A stretch of DNA of 64,000 nt from DATBLE01 sp963791425 (GCA_963791425.1 CAWBSE010000003.1:806001-870000), one strand, 5' to 3'; counted from the stretch's first letter, positions 1 to 8,745 are shown. Made by a program: numbers and translations. The notes: generated by a model not told the origin, from the letters alone.

Positions 1-275
1 GGGGGTACGTCCAGGTGACGATCACCGTCCGCAAGACGACGACCACCTTGAACGGGAAGAAGAAGGTGGCGCGGCGCATGACGAACCTCACCGCCACGTC
101 GCCAGACCACACGTCCCGGTCGGTTCGCATCAACGAGCAGGCGATCCCGATCCTGACGAGCGAGGCGCTGCAGGCCCAGAGCACGAACGTCCAGCTGGTC
201 TCCGGTGCGACCGACACGAGCTACGCGTTCCAGCAGTCGCTCCAGGGGGCGATCCAGAAGGCGCTCGCCGCGTGA
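1..275 (+). CDS. FMN-binding domain protein, C-terminal part (5' end outside window)
   Basis: The reading frame is open from the window edge, so the first GTG at 15 is probably internal. About 90 residues are visible and match the C-terminal half of an NqrC/RnfG-type FMN-binding domain. The pattern is a beta-strand start, then INEQAIP, a helix ending near QAQSTN, then VSGATDTSY and a final helix. SGAT is the motif whose threonine receives FMN through a phosphoester bond in this family. The stop overlaps the start of apbE, the enzyme that makes that bond, so the pair is probably a substrate and its modifying enzyme acting outside the membrane in electron transfer. The full length and any membrane segments cannot be seen. 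Confidence 0.8.
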   Translation, partial: GYVQVTITVRKTTTTLNGKKKVARRMTNLTATSPDHTSRSVRINEQAIPILTSEALQAQSTNVQLVSGATDTSYAFQQSLQGAIQKALAA

Positions 276-1033
276 CCACAGCGGCCGTCGCCGTCCCCGG
301 CATCCGCCTGGTGGAGCACGTGATGGGCATGCCCGTCTATGTGGACATCCGCGATGCAGACGCCGACTCGGACGCGATCGCGCGCATGCTCGCCTGGCTC
401 CACTGGGTGGACGCCACGTTCAGCACGTTCAAGCCGGAGAGCGAGATCAGCCGGATCGGCCGGGACGGGCTCGCGATCGCCGATGCGCACCCGCACGTCC
501 AGACCGTGCTCGCCCGCTGCGAGGAGCTCCGCGGCGAGAGCGAGGGGTACTTCGACGCCTACGCCGGCGGATCGCTCGACCCGTCGGGGCTGGTGAAAGG
601 GTGGTCGGTCGACGAGGCCGCCGAGATCCTCACGGCCGCCGGCCTGCACGACTTCGCGATCAACGCGGGCGGCGACATCCGCCTGCGGGGCGGCGCGCTC
701 CCGGACGACCACTGGCGGGTCGGCATCCGGCATCCACGCGAGGCGGACAAGGTCGCCGCGGTGGTGGAGGCGAGCGACCTGGCGATCGCGACATCGGGCG
801 CGTACGCCAGAGGCGACCACGTCATCGACCCGCACACGGGACGAGTCCCCGGAGGCGTTCTCTCCGTGACGGTGACCGGCCCCGAGCTCGCGACCGCCGA
901 TGCCTACGCGACCGCCGCATTCGCCATGGGCCTGAAAGGCCCGTCCTGGACCGCTGGGCTCACCGGGTACGAGACGATGACCATCACCGCCGACGACCGG
1001 ATCCTGACGACTGCAGGGTTCCCGGCCGTCTAG
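272..1033 (+). CDS. apbE: FAD:protein FMN transferase ApbE
   Basis: Moves FMN from FAD onto a threonine of FMN-binding domains. Family signatures are in order: DPSGLVKGWSVD near residues 107-118, INAGGDIRLRG near 130-140, HVIDPHTGRVP near 188-198 and TADAYATAAFAMG near 211-223, the last contributing to Mg2+ and FAD binding. At 253 residues it is shorter than most ApbE proteins (300-350) and has no clear signal peptide. Start GTG at 272 overlaps the upstream stop as GTGA, giving translational coupling to its likely substrate. Function is confident; whether it is exported is not clear from the sequence. Confidence 0.9.
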   Translation: MTTAAVAVPGIRLVEHVMGMPVYVDIRDADADSDAIARMLAWLHWVDATFSTFKPESEISRIGRDGLAIADAHPHVQTVLARCEELRGESEGYFDAYAGGSLDPSGLVKGWSVDEAAEILTAAGLHDFAINAGGDIRLRGGALPDDHWRVGIRHPREADKVAAVVEASDLAIATSGAYARGDHVIDPHTGRVPGGVLSVTVTGPELATADAYATAAFAMGLKGPSWTAGLTGYETMTITADDRILTTAGFPAV

Positions 1034-1079
1034 CCCTCGAACGCGGCACCCGTGCGGCATCGCTAGAATCCCGCACCGC

Positions 1080-1153
1080 GGGCGATTAGCTCAGTTGGTT
1101 AGAGCGCCGCTCTGATAAGGCGGAGGTCCGTGGTTCGAATCCACGATCGCCCA
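1080..1153 (+). tRNA. tRNA-Ile (anticodon GAU)
   Basis: A complete 74-nt cloverleaf. The acceptor stem GGGCGAT (1080-1086) pairs with ATCGCCC (1146-1152) and A1153 is the discriminator. The anticodon stem CCGCT/GGCGG encloses the loop CTGATAA with anticodon GAT at 1114-1116. The T arm carries GGTTCGAATCC. No 3' CCA is encoded. It lies alone, not next to gyrA or an rRNA operon. Confidence 0.97.
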
Positions 1154-1162
1154 TGCCGCAGA

Positions 1163-1180
1163 CCCCCGCACACGCGGGGG
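1163..1180. terminator. GC-rich hairpin after the tRNA gene
   Basis: CCCCCGC (1163-1169), loop ACAC, GCGGGGG (1174-1180) form a perfect 7-bp stem. There is no strong U tract on the plus strand. It sits between the tRNA and the convergent stop of the DUF1254 gene and could end transcription from either side. Confidence 0.55.
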
Positions 1181-1188
1181 TTCGCCCC

Positions 1189-2491
1189 TCAGTCGAGACG
1201 CCGGATCGCGGGCACCGACCAGCTGCCGTCCACGACCTCCGGCTTCGGCCGATAGATGCGGAGGATGACGTTGAACGCGCCGGCGGGTGCAGGCAGCCAG
1301 TTCGCCTCGCGGTCGGCGCCGGGACTGTCGTGCTGGAGCCAGAGGTCGAGCGATCCGTCCTCGCCGTAGACGAGCTCGTCCCGGTCGCCGATCGCGTACC
1401 GGTCGATCGGGTTCTCGACGAAGTACTGGTGCTCGTCGTACATGGTCAACGACCAGAACGCCGCTGCAGGGGGCGTCTGCCCCCGCTCGAAATGGAGCAC
1501 GTAGCGGTTGGCGCCGTCCAGCGGCCGACCCTCTCCGTCGACGCGCGTGTGCGGGTAGACGGCGTCCTCGGGCAGGTTGGCGCCAAGCCCGAACAGCGCG
1601 ACGGCGGCCCGCTTGCCGTAGTCGGTGCCGTACGCGCCGATGTCGAGCGAGACCGACCAGCCGTTCACGGGAGGAGCCGCCTGGTCGAGCGCTCCGGCGA
1701 GGGCCGGAAGCGCGGCCTTCACACCTTCGTCGAGGGCGTCCGCGATCGACGGGTCCGGAGTGAACGAGCCCGGCGTGAAGCCCGATCGCCGCGAAGCGAT
1801 CGAGCGCGGCCGCATCGGCGGCCGCCGGCGGGTTGTCGACCATCAACGCGGCGAGCCTGGTGAAGAACGTGGCCGCGTCCATCGCCGCCACCTGCTCGGG
1901 CGGCGGAGTCGTCGAGTCGACGGAGGGATCCGGCGGCGAGGGCTCAGTGCCCCCACCGGACAGCGGCTCGAGCGAGCACCCGTCCTGGAAGCGGTGGACG
2001 GCCTCGTAGTCGTCCACGCCGTTCGTCTGCGTCCGGCCGATCAGCCACACCATCGACGTCGGAGACCGGATCTCCTGGACGCCCGCGGGAAGCTCGCCGT
2101 CCCAGCCGGGGCCGACGACGGCGAACGACCCTGCGCCGTTGCCCGTCGTGCGCGTGCCGGGTGACGCGAAGACGTCCGTCCACGCCGAGAGCATCGGCAT
2201 CAGGTAGTAGCGGCCCGCGCTGTCCGGCACGCTGAGCACGACCGGGCCGTCCGAGAGGTCGAGCCAGGCGATCGAGTAGAGCGTGTCCGCATTCGGGCTG
2301 ACCACGCCCTTGAACGACGCGGGCGGGAACGTCCGCAGGTGCATGAGCTCGTTCGCAGGGCCGGCGGCGAATGTTCCGCGCTGCCCGTTGACGAAGACGG
2401 AGCGGGAGACGTCCATCAGTACCAGCGGGTAGCCGAAGACGAATGCCTCCAGCGCGATCGCGTGTGCCTGCTCGGCCGACAACTCGGTCAC
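1189..2491 (-). CDS. DUF1254/DUF1214 domain protein, frameshifted
   Basis: The N-terminal part matches DUF1254 (FVFGYPLVLMD near the start, SPNADTLYSIAWLDLSDGPVVL near residue 65). The C-terminal part matches DUF1214 (GWSVSLDIGAYGTDYGKRA, then AAFWSLTMYDE and the YAIGDR region, ending in NVILRIYRPKPE). No enzymatic role is established for the family. The two parts lie in different frames; one extra base near 1779-1784 would join ...FAAIG to FTPGSFTPDP. Start GTG at 2491 was chosen because GGAGG lies 5 nt upstream. No signal peptide is evident. The frameshift resembles many others in this window. Confidence 0.8.
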
Positions 2492-2609
2492 ATTCACCTC
2501 CGGTTCGGGGCTGCGGATTCTAGATCGCCCGAACGGGATGAGCCGCACCCGGCCCGCCGCGGGCGACACTGCATCCGCACCGAAAGCCCGACGACTGGAG
2601 GCACACCCC

Positions 2610-4001
2610 GTGGCACTCAAGCACCCGAAGGCGGCCGCGCGGCCGACGAGCGATCTCTCGGTTCCGCCGCTGCTCATGCTCGAAGATGTCCGCGTTCCCC
2701 GCCACGAGCTGCCTGTGGGGTCGATGGCCCCGGACGCGGCGTACCAGCTCGTCCACGACGAGCTGATGCTCGACGGGAACGCGCGCCTGAACGTCGCCAC
2801 GTTCGTCAGCACGTGGATGGAGCCGCAGGCCGAGCGGCTGATGTCCGAGTGCTACGACAAGAACATGATCGACAAGGACGAGTATCCGCAGACGGCGGAA
2901 CTCGAAGCCCGCTGCGTCGACATCCTCGGCGGCCTCTGGCACGCGGCCGACCACACCGACGCCGTCGGCTGCTCGACGACCGGCTCGAGCGAGGCGGCGA
3001 TGCTCGGCGGGCTGGCGCTCAAGCGCCGCTGGCAGAAGCGGCGGGCGGCGGAGGGCAAGCCGGCGGACAAGCCGAACCTCGTGATGGGCATCAACGTCCA
3101 GGTCTGCTGGGAGAAGTTCGCCAACTACTGGGACGTCGAGATGCGGCTCGTCCCGATGGAGGGCGACCGCTTTCACCTCTCCGCCGAGGAGGCCGTGAAG
3201 CTCTGCGACGAGAACACGATCGGCGTCGTCGCGATCCTCGGCTCGACCTTCGACGGCTCGTACGAGCCGGTCGCCGAGATCTGCAAGGCGCTCGACGACC
3301 TCCAGGCGAAGACCGGGCTCGACGTGCCGGTGCACGTCGACGGCGCGTCGGGCGCATTCGTCGCGCCCTTCATCGACCCCGACCTCGAGTGGGACTTCCG
3401 GCTGCCGCGGGTCGCCTCGATCAACGCCTCGGGCCACAAGTACGGGCTCGTGTACCCGGGCGTCGGCTGGATCGTCTGGCGCGACGCGGCGGCACTGCCG
3501 GAGGACCTGATCTTCTGGGTGAACTACCTCGGCGACAACATGCCGACCTTCGCGCTCAACTTCTCCCGGCCGGGCGCGCAGGTCGTCGCCCAGTACTACA
3601 ACTTCCTCCGGCTCGGCTTCGAGGGCTACGCGGAGGTGCAGCAGTACGCGCGCGACGTGGCGACACGGCTCTCGACGGCGATCGCGGAGATCGGCCCCTT
3701 CGAGCTGATCACGCGCGGCGACGAGCTGCCGGTGTTCGCGTTCACGTTGAAAGAGGGCGTCGAGAACTACACGGTGTTCGACGTCTCGAACTCGCTGCGC
3801 GAGCGCGGCTGGCTCGTCCCTGCGTACACGTTCCCCGAGAACCGCACCGATCTGGCCGCCCTCCGCGTGGTCGTCAAGCGTGGCTTCTCACACGACCTGG
3901 CCGACCTGCTCGTCGCCGACCTGAAGCGGCAGCTACCGCGGCTCGAGCAGCAGGCCGCGCCGGTGCACGACAGCTCGTCGGCCGCGGGGTTCCACCACTA
4001 A
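2610..4001 (+). CDS. gadB: Glutamate decarboxylase (PLP-dependent)
   Basis: Converts glutamate to GABA and CO2, consuming a proton; the family role is acid resistance or GABA metabolism. The protein has 463 residues against 466 for E. coli GadB. Motifs include CSTTGSSEAAMLGG in the cofactor region, HVDGASGAFVAPF, and INASGHKYGLVYPG with the PLP lysine near residue 277, matching the E. coli position. GTG at 2610 is preferred over an upstream frame start because GGAGG sits 8 nt before it. The 3' end overlaps parB, convergent, by 4 bp. No antiporter gene is adjacent. Confidence 0.95.
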   Translation: MALKHPKAAARPTSDLSVPPLLMLEDVRVPRHELPVGSMAPDAAYQLVHDELMLDGNARLNVATFVSTWMEPQAERLMSECYDKNMIDKDEYPQTAELEARCVDILGGLWHAADHTDAVGCSTTGSSEAAMLGGLALKRRWQKRRAAEGKPADKPNLVMGINVQVCWEKFANYWDVEMRLVPMEGDRFHLSAEEAVKLCDENTIGVVAILGSTFDGSYEPVAEICKALDDLQAKTGLDVPVHVDGASGAFVAPFIDPDLEWDFRLPRVASINASGHKYGLVYPGVGWIVWRDAAALPEDLIFWVNYLGDNMPTFALNFSRPGAQVVAQYYNFLRLGFEGYAEVQQYARDVATRLSTAIAEIGPFELITRGDELPVFAFTLKEGVENYTVFDVSNSLRERGWLVPAYTFPENRTDLAALRVVVKRGFSHDLADLLVADLKRQLPRLEQQAAPVHDSSSAAGFHH

Positions 4002-4852
4002 GCGGGCGGGGCGTAGCGCTCGAGCGCCTCGGCCAGCTCCGCGAGCTCGTACTCGTCGGCGAACTGGATCTCGAGGCGTCCCCGCGTGACGCGGACCGGG
4101 AGGCGGGTCAGCCGCTCCGCCGCGGTGCGTACACGGGCGGCCATCGCCGGGTCGACCGCCGCGTTCTTCACCCTCGGCTTCTCCTTCGCGCCGGCCCAGC
4201 GGGCCCGTTGCTCGGCTGCGCGCACCGACATCCCCGTCTTGACGATCTCGCGGGCGAGGCGGCGGCGGCCCTCCTGGTCGGGTACGGCGAGCACGGCGCG
4301 GGCGTGACCCTCGGAGAGCTCGCCGCGCTCGACCATCGCGAGCACGTCGTCGGAGAGGTCGAGCAGCCGCATCCGGTTCGACACGGACGGCTTCGAGCGG
4401 CCGACCCGCTCGGACACGTCGCCGAGCGACAGGCCGAAGTCGTCGATCAGCAGCGCGCAGGCGCGCGCCTCCTCGACCGGGGAGAGATCCTCGCGGGCGA
4501 CGTTCTCGACGAGCGCGAGCAGGAGCGACTCCTGGTCGTCGGCCTCACGGACGATCGCGGGAACGGTCGGCAGCTGCGCCTCGCGGGCGGCGCGCCAGCG
4601 GCGCTCGCCGGCGATCAGCTCGAACCCGCCCTCGAGCCGGCGTCGCACGACGACCGGCTGGATCACGCCCTGCGCCCGCACCGAGTCGGCGAGACCGTGG
4701 GCCGCGTCGGAGTCGTGGTGCTTGCGCGGCTGCCGCGGATTGGGGTGGATCGTCTCGACCGGGAGCTCGGTCAGCTCGGTCGTCGCCGCTCCGCCGATCA
4801 GGACCTCGAGACCGCGGCCCAGGCCGCGGCGCTGCTCAGGAGCGCTCGACAA
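3998..4852 (-). CDS. parB: Chromosome partitioning protein ParB
   Basis: A CTP-dependent clamp that loads at parS sites and recruits ParA and SMC near the origin. The N-terminal tail carries GRGLEVLIGG, the ParA-stimulating type of sequence. It is followed by NPRQPRKHH, the nucleotide-binding box GERRWRA near residues 104-110, ENVAREDLSPVEEA and a helix-turn-helix around LSLGDVSERVGRSKPSVSNRMRL. The C-terminal dimer domain starts near residue 235. At 284 residues it is normal for the family. It overlaps parA by 17 bp. Confidence 0.97.
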   Translation of the reverse strand: MSSAPEQRRGLGRGLEVLIGGAATTELTELPVETIHPNPRQPRKHHDSDAAHGLADSVRAQGVIQPVVVRRRLEGGFELIAGERRWRAAREAQLPTVPAIVREADDQESLLLALVENVAREDLSPVEEARACALLIDDFGLSLGDVSERVGRSKPSVSNRMRLLDLSDDVLAMVERGELSEGHARAVLAVPDQEGRRRLAREIVKTGMSVRAAEQRARWAGAKEKPRVKNAAVDPAMAARVRTAAERLTRLPVRVTRGRLEIQFADEYELAELAEALERYAPPA

Positions 4853-5591
4853 GTTCCATCGCCACCTTCCAGTAGGCCTCGGCGCCGGCGGAGCGGCGGT
4901 CGTAGGCGATCGCGGGGAGGCCGTGGCTGGGCGCCTCTGCGAGGCGCACCGACCGCGGCACGGACGTCTTGAAGACCAGTTCGCCGAGATGGCGGCGCAC
5001 CTCGGCGTCCACCTCGGCGGAGAGCCGGGTGCGCCCGTCGGTCATCGTCAGCAGCACCCCGGCGATCGACAGCTTCGGGTTCAGCCGCGCCTTGATGATG
5101 TCGACGGAGCGGAGGAGCTGCGAGAGCCCCTCGAGCGCGTAGTACTCGGCCTGCACGGGGACGAGCACGCGGTCGGCGGCGCCGAGAGCGTTGACGGTCA
5201 GCGGCCCGAGCGACGGCGGGCAGTCGAGGAAGACGAAGGCGTACTGGTCGCACGCCCCGACCAGCGAGTCGGCGAGGAAGCGCTCGCCGTCGTCGCGGCG
5301 GGCGAGCTCGACGGCCGCGCCGGCCAGGTCGGGCTTCGACGGGACGAGCCAGAGGTTCTCGAAACGCGTCTGCTTCGCGAGCTTCGCGAGCGGGGCCCCG
5401 TCGAGCAGGTCGTAGCTCGAGGTCCCGTTCGCGCGCTCCCCGAGACCGGAGGTCGCGTTCGCCTGCGGATCGAGGTCGATGACGAGCGCCTTCTCGCCCG
5501 CCTCGGCCAGGCAGGCGGCGAGGTTGACCGCGGTGGTCGTCTTGCCGACGCCACCCTTCTGGTTCGCAACCGCATAAATCCGCCCAGCCAC
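4836..5591 (-). CDS. parA: Chromosome partitioning ATPase ParA
   Basis: A deviant Walker-A ATPase that pairs with ParB to segregate origins (Soj/ParA type). KGGVGKTTTAVNLA lies at residues 11-24 with the two lysines typical of ParA, and the Walker-B region FVFLDCPPSLG lies near 122. It lacks the N-terminal DNA-binding extension of plasmid ParA proteins. GTG at 5591 gives 251 residues and starts just before the first beta strand. The upstream rsmG stop is 40 nt away, so the genes are probably one operon. Confidence 0.96.
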   Translation of the reverse strand: MAGRIYAVANQKGGVGKTTTAVNLAACLAEAGEKALVIDLDPQANATSGLGERANGTSSYDLLDGAPLAKLAKQTRFENLWLVPSKPDLAGAAVELARRDDGERFLADSLVGACDQYAFVFLDCPPSLGPLTVNALGAADRVLVPVQAEYYALEGLSQLLRSVDIIKARLNPKLSIAGVLLTMTDGRTRLSAEVDAEVRRHLGELVFKTSVPRSVRLAEAPSHGLPAIAYDRRSAGAEAYWKVAMELVERS

Positions 5592-5631
5592 CCGAACATT
5601 CTTTCTTCTCGGGCGGACGGTCCTTTCCTGC

Positions 5632-6207
5632 CTAGGCCAGAGGCCGCTTGCGTGCGACCCCCGGGCGGCGCGGAAAGCCCGGTGGCGTGGGCGCCAGCTT
5701 CGGCACGAGGAGGATGCCGGGGTGCTCCTCGGGCTCGCCGCCGCCGAGCTGCTCGGACACACGCGCCACGGCGGCGGGGTCCGCGGACGGCCCGACGAGC
5801 AGGACAGCAGCCCCGCCGACCGCGACCAGTGCCAGGCACCACTCGAGCGCGACCGGGGGCGGCGCCAGCGCTTTCGCGACCGCCACGCCGAACGAGTCCG
5901 CCGGCTGCTCCTCCGCGCGGCCGCAGACGACGCGCACGTTCGGGAAATCCCGCGCGACCACGTCGAGGAAGTCGCACTTCCGCCGGGTCGCCTCGAGCAG
6001 GACGACCTCCCGGTCGGGCAGGGCGCCGGCGAGCGGGATCCCGGGCGCGCCTCCGCCGGAGCCGACATCGATCACCGTGCCCTCGTACCGCTCGACGAAC
6101 GGGACGAGCGTCAGGCTCTCGTCGAGGTGGACCCTGCGCGCCTCGGCCGGGTCGTTGATCGCGGTCAGCCCGGGCGTCTCGAGCAGTCGCTCGAGCCAGG
6201 CGTCAAT
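5632..6207 (-). CDS. rsmG: 16S rRNA (guanine-527-N7) methyltransferase RsmG, non-canonical start
   Basis: Methylates G527 of 16S rRNA with SAM. Motif LTAINDPAEA is followed by the SAM-binding loop VIDVGSGGGAPGIPLA near residues 45-60 and by VVLLEATRRKCDFL and VAKALAPP. The frame has no ATG, GTG or TTG between the upstream gene's stop and conserved sequence. The best position is ATT at 6207, overlapping the jag stop as ATTGA; CTG codons inside LERLLETPGL are alternatives. About 191 residues result, short for RsmG because the N-terminal helices are reduced. An unnoticed frameshift at the 5' end is possible. Confidence 0.88.
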   Translation of the reverse strand: MDAWLERLLETPGLTAINDPAEARRVHLDESLTLVPFVERYEGTVIDVGSGGGAPGIPLAGALPDREVVLLEATRRKCDFLDVVARDFPNVRVVCGRAEEQPADSFGVAVAKALAPPPVALEWCLALVAVGGAAVLLVGPSADPAAVARVSEQLGGGEPEEHPGILLVPKLAPTPPGFPRRPGVARKRPLA

Positions 6208-6902
6208 CGGCGAGGACGACGACGTACCGGTAGGGCTCGTCGCCCTCGCTGCTCGTCGACACGCCCGGCTCGTCCTGCAGCCGGAGGTGGACGATGCGGC
6301 GCTCGATCGAGGACATCGGCTCGAGCTCCACGGGCTCGCCGGTGGACTTCGCCTGCTCGGCGCTGCGCATCGCGAGCGACTCGAGCGTCTCACGGCGGCG
6401 CTCGCGGTACCCGGCGGCGTCCACGACCACGTCCTTGCGGTCGTCGCCGTACGCGCGGTACGCGATCGCGTTCGCCAGGTACTGGATCGCGTCGATCGTC
6501 TGGCCGTGGCGGCCGATCAGCAACCCGAGGTCGTCGCCGGACAGCGAGCCCGTCACGGCCTCGTCGTCCTCCACGACCTCGACCCTGCAGTCGACGTCGA
6601 GAGCTGCGGTGATCCGGCTGAGCAGCTCGCGCAGGTCGGCCGCGAGCTCGCTCTCGTCTCCGGCGGGAACAGCGGCGGCGGCAGGCGCCGCCTCGGACAC
6701 GGCCGGCGCGTCGACCGCTGCGATCACACGGGCCGGCGTGTAGCCGACGCCGAGCAGTCCGCGCTCGCCCTTCGGAGACCACCTCGAAGCGGACGGCCGC
6801 CTTGTCGAGCCCGGGCGCCATGCGCTCGAGATCGCGGAGCGCCTGCCACTTCGCCTCGCCGACGGTCTCGCCGGTCGCCTCGACGGTCAGCTGCTCGCTC
6901 AC
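6203..6902 (-). CDS. khpB: RNA-binding protein KhpB/Jag (SpoIIIJ-associated), frameshifted
   Basis: The N-terminal Jag-N domain (VEATGETVGEAKWQALRDL) is followed by a KH domain with the loop LIGRHGQTIDAIQYL and an R3H domain with RERRRETLESLAMR and EPMSSIERRIVHLRL. The family binds RNA and affects cell division and envelope growth; its gene commonly follows yidC. Jag-N and KH-R3H lie in different frames. One extra base near 6766-6774 would restore ...VVSEGERGLLGVGYTPARV. Start GTG at 6902 overlaps the yidC stop as GTGA. The C-terminus overlaps rsmG. Confidence 0.88.
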
Positions 6903-7720
6903 CGGCCGCCCCGTTTCTTCTTGCGCTTCACACGGCGCGGCGGGCCGGGGGTCGCGGGCGGCGGCGCGGCAGGAGCGGCAGCGTCGGTCGCCCCACCATC
7001 ACCGTTGCCGGCGGCCTCATCCTTCGGCGCCGTCCGCGACGACCGCTTCGGAGCGGGCGCCGGCTTCGGCACCATCCGCCGCGTGATGATCCCCTGGCCG
7101 ACGGTCCACAGGTTCGTGGTCATCCAGTAGAGCAGGAGGCCGATCGGGAACCTGCTCACGAACGGCAGGATGAAGAACGGCACGATCATGAACAGGATGC
7201 GCTGGCTCTTCGGGATGTTCGGCGGCGTCCCGAAGTACGCGTAGCCGACCTGGCTGCCCAGGTAGAGGACGAGCAGCACGTAGCCCGACCAGTGCACGGT
7301 CACGTGCGCGGTGATGTTCGGGACGATCAGCCAGTGCAGCTCGCTCGGCAGCGCCTGGACATGCTTCGTGAAGTTGCGTAGCACGAAGTAGAGGGCGAAG
7401 AAGACCGGGATCTGCACGAGCATCGGCAGGCAGGACGCCGCCGGGTTGATCTCGTTCTCCTTGTAGAACTTCATCAGCTCCTCGTTGAGGCGCTGGCGGT
7501 CGCCCTTGTACTTCGTCTGGATCGCCTTCATCTCCGGCATGTGCGCCTGCATGCGCTGCATGGAGTGGATCTGCTTGACCATGATCGGCACGAGCGCGAT
7601 CCGGACGATGATCGTCAGCGCGACGATCGACCAGCCCCACGAGAGGCCGACCGTGTCGTGCAGGTGCTCGAGCAGCCACGCGAGCGCGTTCTCGATCGGG
7701 CTGAGGATCCCGGCGATCAT
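6899..7720 (-). CDS. yidC: Membrane protein insertase YidC (short, Gram-positive type)
   Basis: Inserts and folds membrane proteins, alone or with SecYEG. The 273 residues contain the YidC/Oxa1 core: a first membrane segment near WGWSIVALTIIVRIALVPI with the pore arginine, the cytoplasmic hairpin (MQRMQAHMPEMKAIQTKY), then four more membrane segments ending in FPIGLLLYWMTTNLWT. The periplasmic P1 domain is absent, as in Gram-positives. The tail is basic and proline-rich, ending in RRVKRKKKR, typical of ribosome-binding tails. ATG at 7720 overlaps the upstream stop by one base (TGATG). Confidence 0.96.
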   Translation of the reverse strand: MIAGILSPIENALAWLLEHLHDTVGLSWGWSIVALTIIVRIALVPIMVKQIHSMQRMQAHMPEMKAIQTKYKGDRQRLNEELMKFYKENEINPAASCLPMLVQIPVFFALYFVLRNFTKHVQALPSELHWLIVPNITAHVTVHWSGYVLLVLYLGSQVGYAYFGTPPNIPKSQRILFMIVPFFILPFVSRFPIGLLLYWMTTNLWTVGQGIITRRMVPKPAPAPKRSSRTAPKDEAAGNGDGGATDAAAPAAPPPATPGPPRRVKRKKKRGGR

Positions 7721-7923
7721 CACGGGTGGTCGACGCCTCCGGTGCTCCAGGGGTTGCAGCGCAGCAGCCGCCAGCCGGCCTTGGCCGACCCGCGGACGAT
7801 GCCGTGCTTGCGGATCGCCTGCGACGCGTACTGCGAGCACGACGGGTGGTACTTGCAGGTCGGCGCGCCGGCCACGCCGGGCGACGGGAAGAACGCGCGC
7901 AGGACGAGGCTCACATGCCTCAT
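7720..7923 (-). CDS. yidD: YidD membrane-insertion efficiency factor (internal start in the rnpA frame)
   Basis: The last 67 residues of the rnpA frame match YidD (DUF37): CKYHPSCSQYASQAIRKHG and LLRCNPWSTGG carry the conserved cysteines and the NPWSxGG signature. The usual N-terminal amphipathic stretch is short (MRHVSLVLRAFFPSPG). ATG at 7923 is preceded by GGGAAAGG about 8-14 nt upstream, so independent initiation is plausible. Its stop overlaps yidC. YidD is thought to help insert membrane proteins together with YidC. Confidence 0.8.
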   Translation of the reverse strand: MRHVSLVLRAFFPSPGVAGAPTCKYHPSCSQYASQAIRKHGIVRGSAKAGWRLLRCNPWSTGGVDHP

Positions 7924-8265
7924 GCGGCCGCCTTTCCCGAGCACCTCGTCGAGCCGTTCGCCGAGCCAGGCGGCGTCATGGCTCTGCAGCGCCTCTCCGA
8001 GCGCGGGCCGCGCGATCAGCACGTAGTCGCGGCCGGAGGGGACTCCGTCGACGCGTTCGCGCCAGGTCTCGCGCAGCCGCCGTTTCACGCGGTTGCGCTC
8101 CACGGCGCTGCCGGCGCCCTTCGGGACGGCGATGCCGAGGCGAGGCTCGCCCTCGTCGTCACGGGGGAACCAGTAGAGAACGAGAAAGCGCGTGGACACG
8201 GAGCGACCATGACGGTAGACGGCGTCGAAGTCCCGCGAGCGGGAGAGTCGGTACCGGCGCTGCAC
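7720..8265 (-). CDS. rnpA: Ribonuclease P protein component, in-frame with YidD
   Basis: Residues 1-114 are RnpA: YRLSRSRDFDAVYRHGRS at the N-terminus and the RNR signature RNRVKRRLRETWRE near 65-80. RnpA is the protein cofactor of the RNase P ribozyme that matures tRNA 5' ends. The frame continues without a stop into a YidD domain (residues 115-181), so translation from GTG at 8265 would give a fused 181-residue protein. GTG 8265 was chosen because it begins at the usual RnpA N-terminus and lies 16 nt after the rpmH stop. Whether the fusion is made or yidD is started internally is open. Confidence 0.92.
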   Translation of the reverse strand: MQRRYRLSRSRDFDAVYRHGRSVSTRFLVLYWFPRDDEGEPRLGIAVPKGAGSAVERNRVKRRLRETWRERVDGVPSGRDYVLIARPALGEALQSHDAAWLGERLDEVLGKGGRMRHVSLVLRAFFPSPGVAGAPTCKYHPSCSQYASQAIRKHGIVRGSAKAGWRLLRCNPWSTGGVDHP

Positions 8266-8281
8266 GACTGCCCGACCCGGG

Positions 8282-8416
8282 TCAGGCGGAAAGCCGCTTC
8301 CGGCCGCGAGCGCGCCGGCGCTTGAGAATCGCGCGGCCCGCGCGTGTGGACATGCGGGCCCGAAAGCCATGCTTCCGCTTCCGCCGGCGAACGTTTGGCT
8401 GGTAGGTCCGCTTCAT
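8282..8416 (-). CDS. rpmH: 50S ribosomal protein L34
   Basis: A 44-residue basic protein with the full L34 pattern: MKRTYQPNVRRRKRKHGFR at the start and GRAILKRRRARGRKRLSA at the end. AGGAGA lies 8 nt before the ATG. It is the first gene of the leftward rpmH-rnpA/yidD-yidC-khpB-rsmG-parA-parB run. Confidence 0.98.
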   Translation of the reverse strand: MKRTYQPNVRRRKRKHGFRARMSTRAGRAILKRRRARGRKRLSA

Positions 8417-8745
8417 CGAGAGGTTCTCCTGAACATGAAAACGGCGGCCGGAGGGCCGCGACGAGCCAGTATAGACGAGGTTCTTCGGAACGAGTTCTCC
8501 ACACCCCGGATGTGGACAATCCGAGAATGGAAAGCGCGAGCAGAGAGGGTGTTTTTCGGGGTCGGCATCACCCTTTCGACACGGTCTGTCCACACCTGTG
8601 GAGAGTCGTGTGGGAACCGATGAAATCCCTGCAAATCCGCTGTTTTGCTCCGAGGGCCTCGGGTCCGGATCAGCCATTGTAGGGCCGTCGGCACGTTGCT
8701 ATGCTCGGCCCTCGCTGTCGTCGAGGAGGAGTTGGGGCGCGCCGG
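8417..8745. promoter_or_regulatory. Divergent rpmH/dnaA intergenic region with DnaA-box-like sites
   Basis: About 330 bp without a gene, of lower GC than its surroundings. DnaA-box-like 9-mers are TTCTCCACA (8495-8503), TGTGGACAA (8511-8519, the reverse of TTGTCCACA), CTGTCCACA (8586-8594) and TGTGGAGAG (8597-8605). The region must hold the rpmH promoter leftward and the dnaA promoter rightward. It is one of two candidate oriC segments. Exact promoters cannot be called from sequence alone. Confidence 0.7.

Noticed and set aside
4000..5600. parS sites near parAB
   Set aside because: No clear 16-bp GTTTCACGTGAAAC-like palindrome was seen by eye; a motif scan would be needed.
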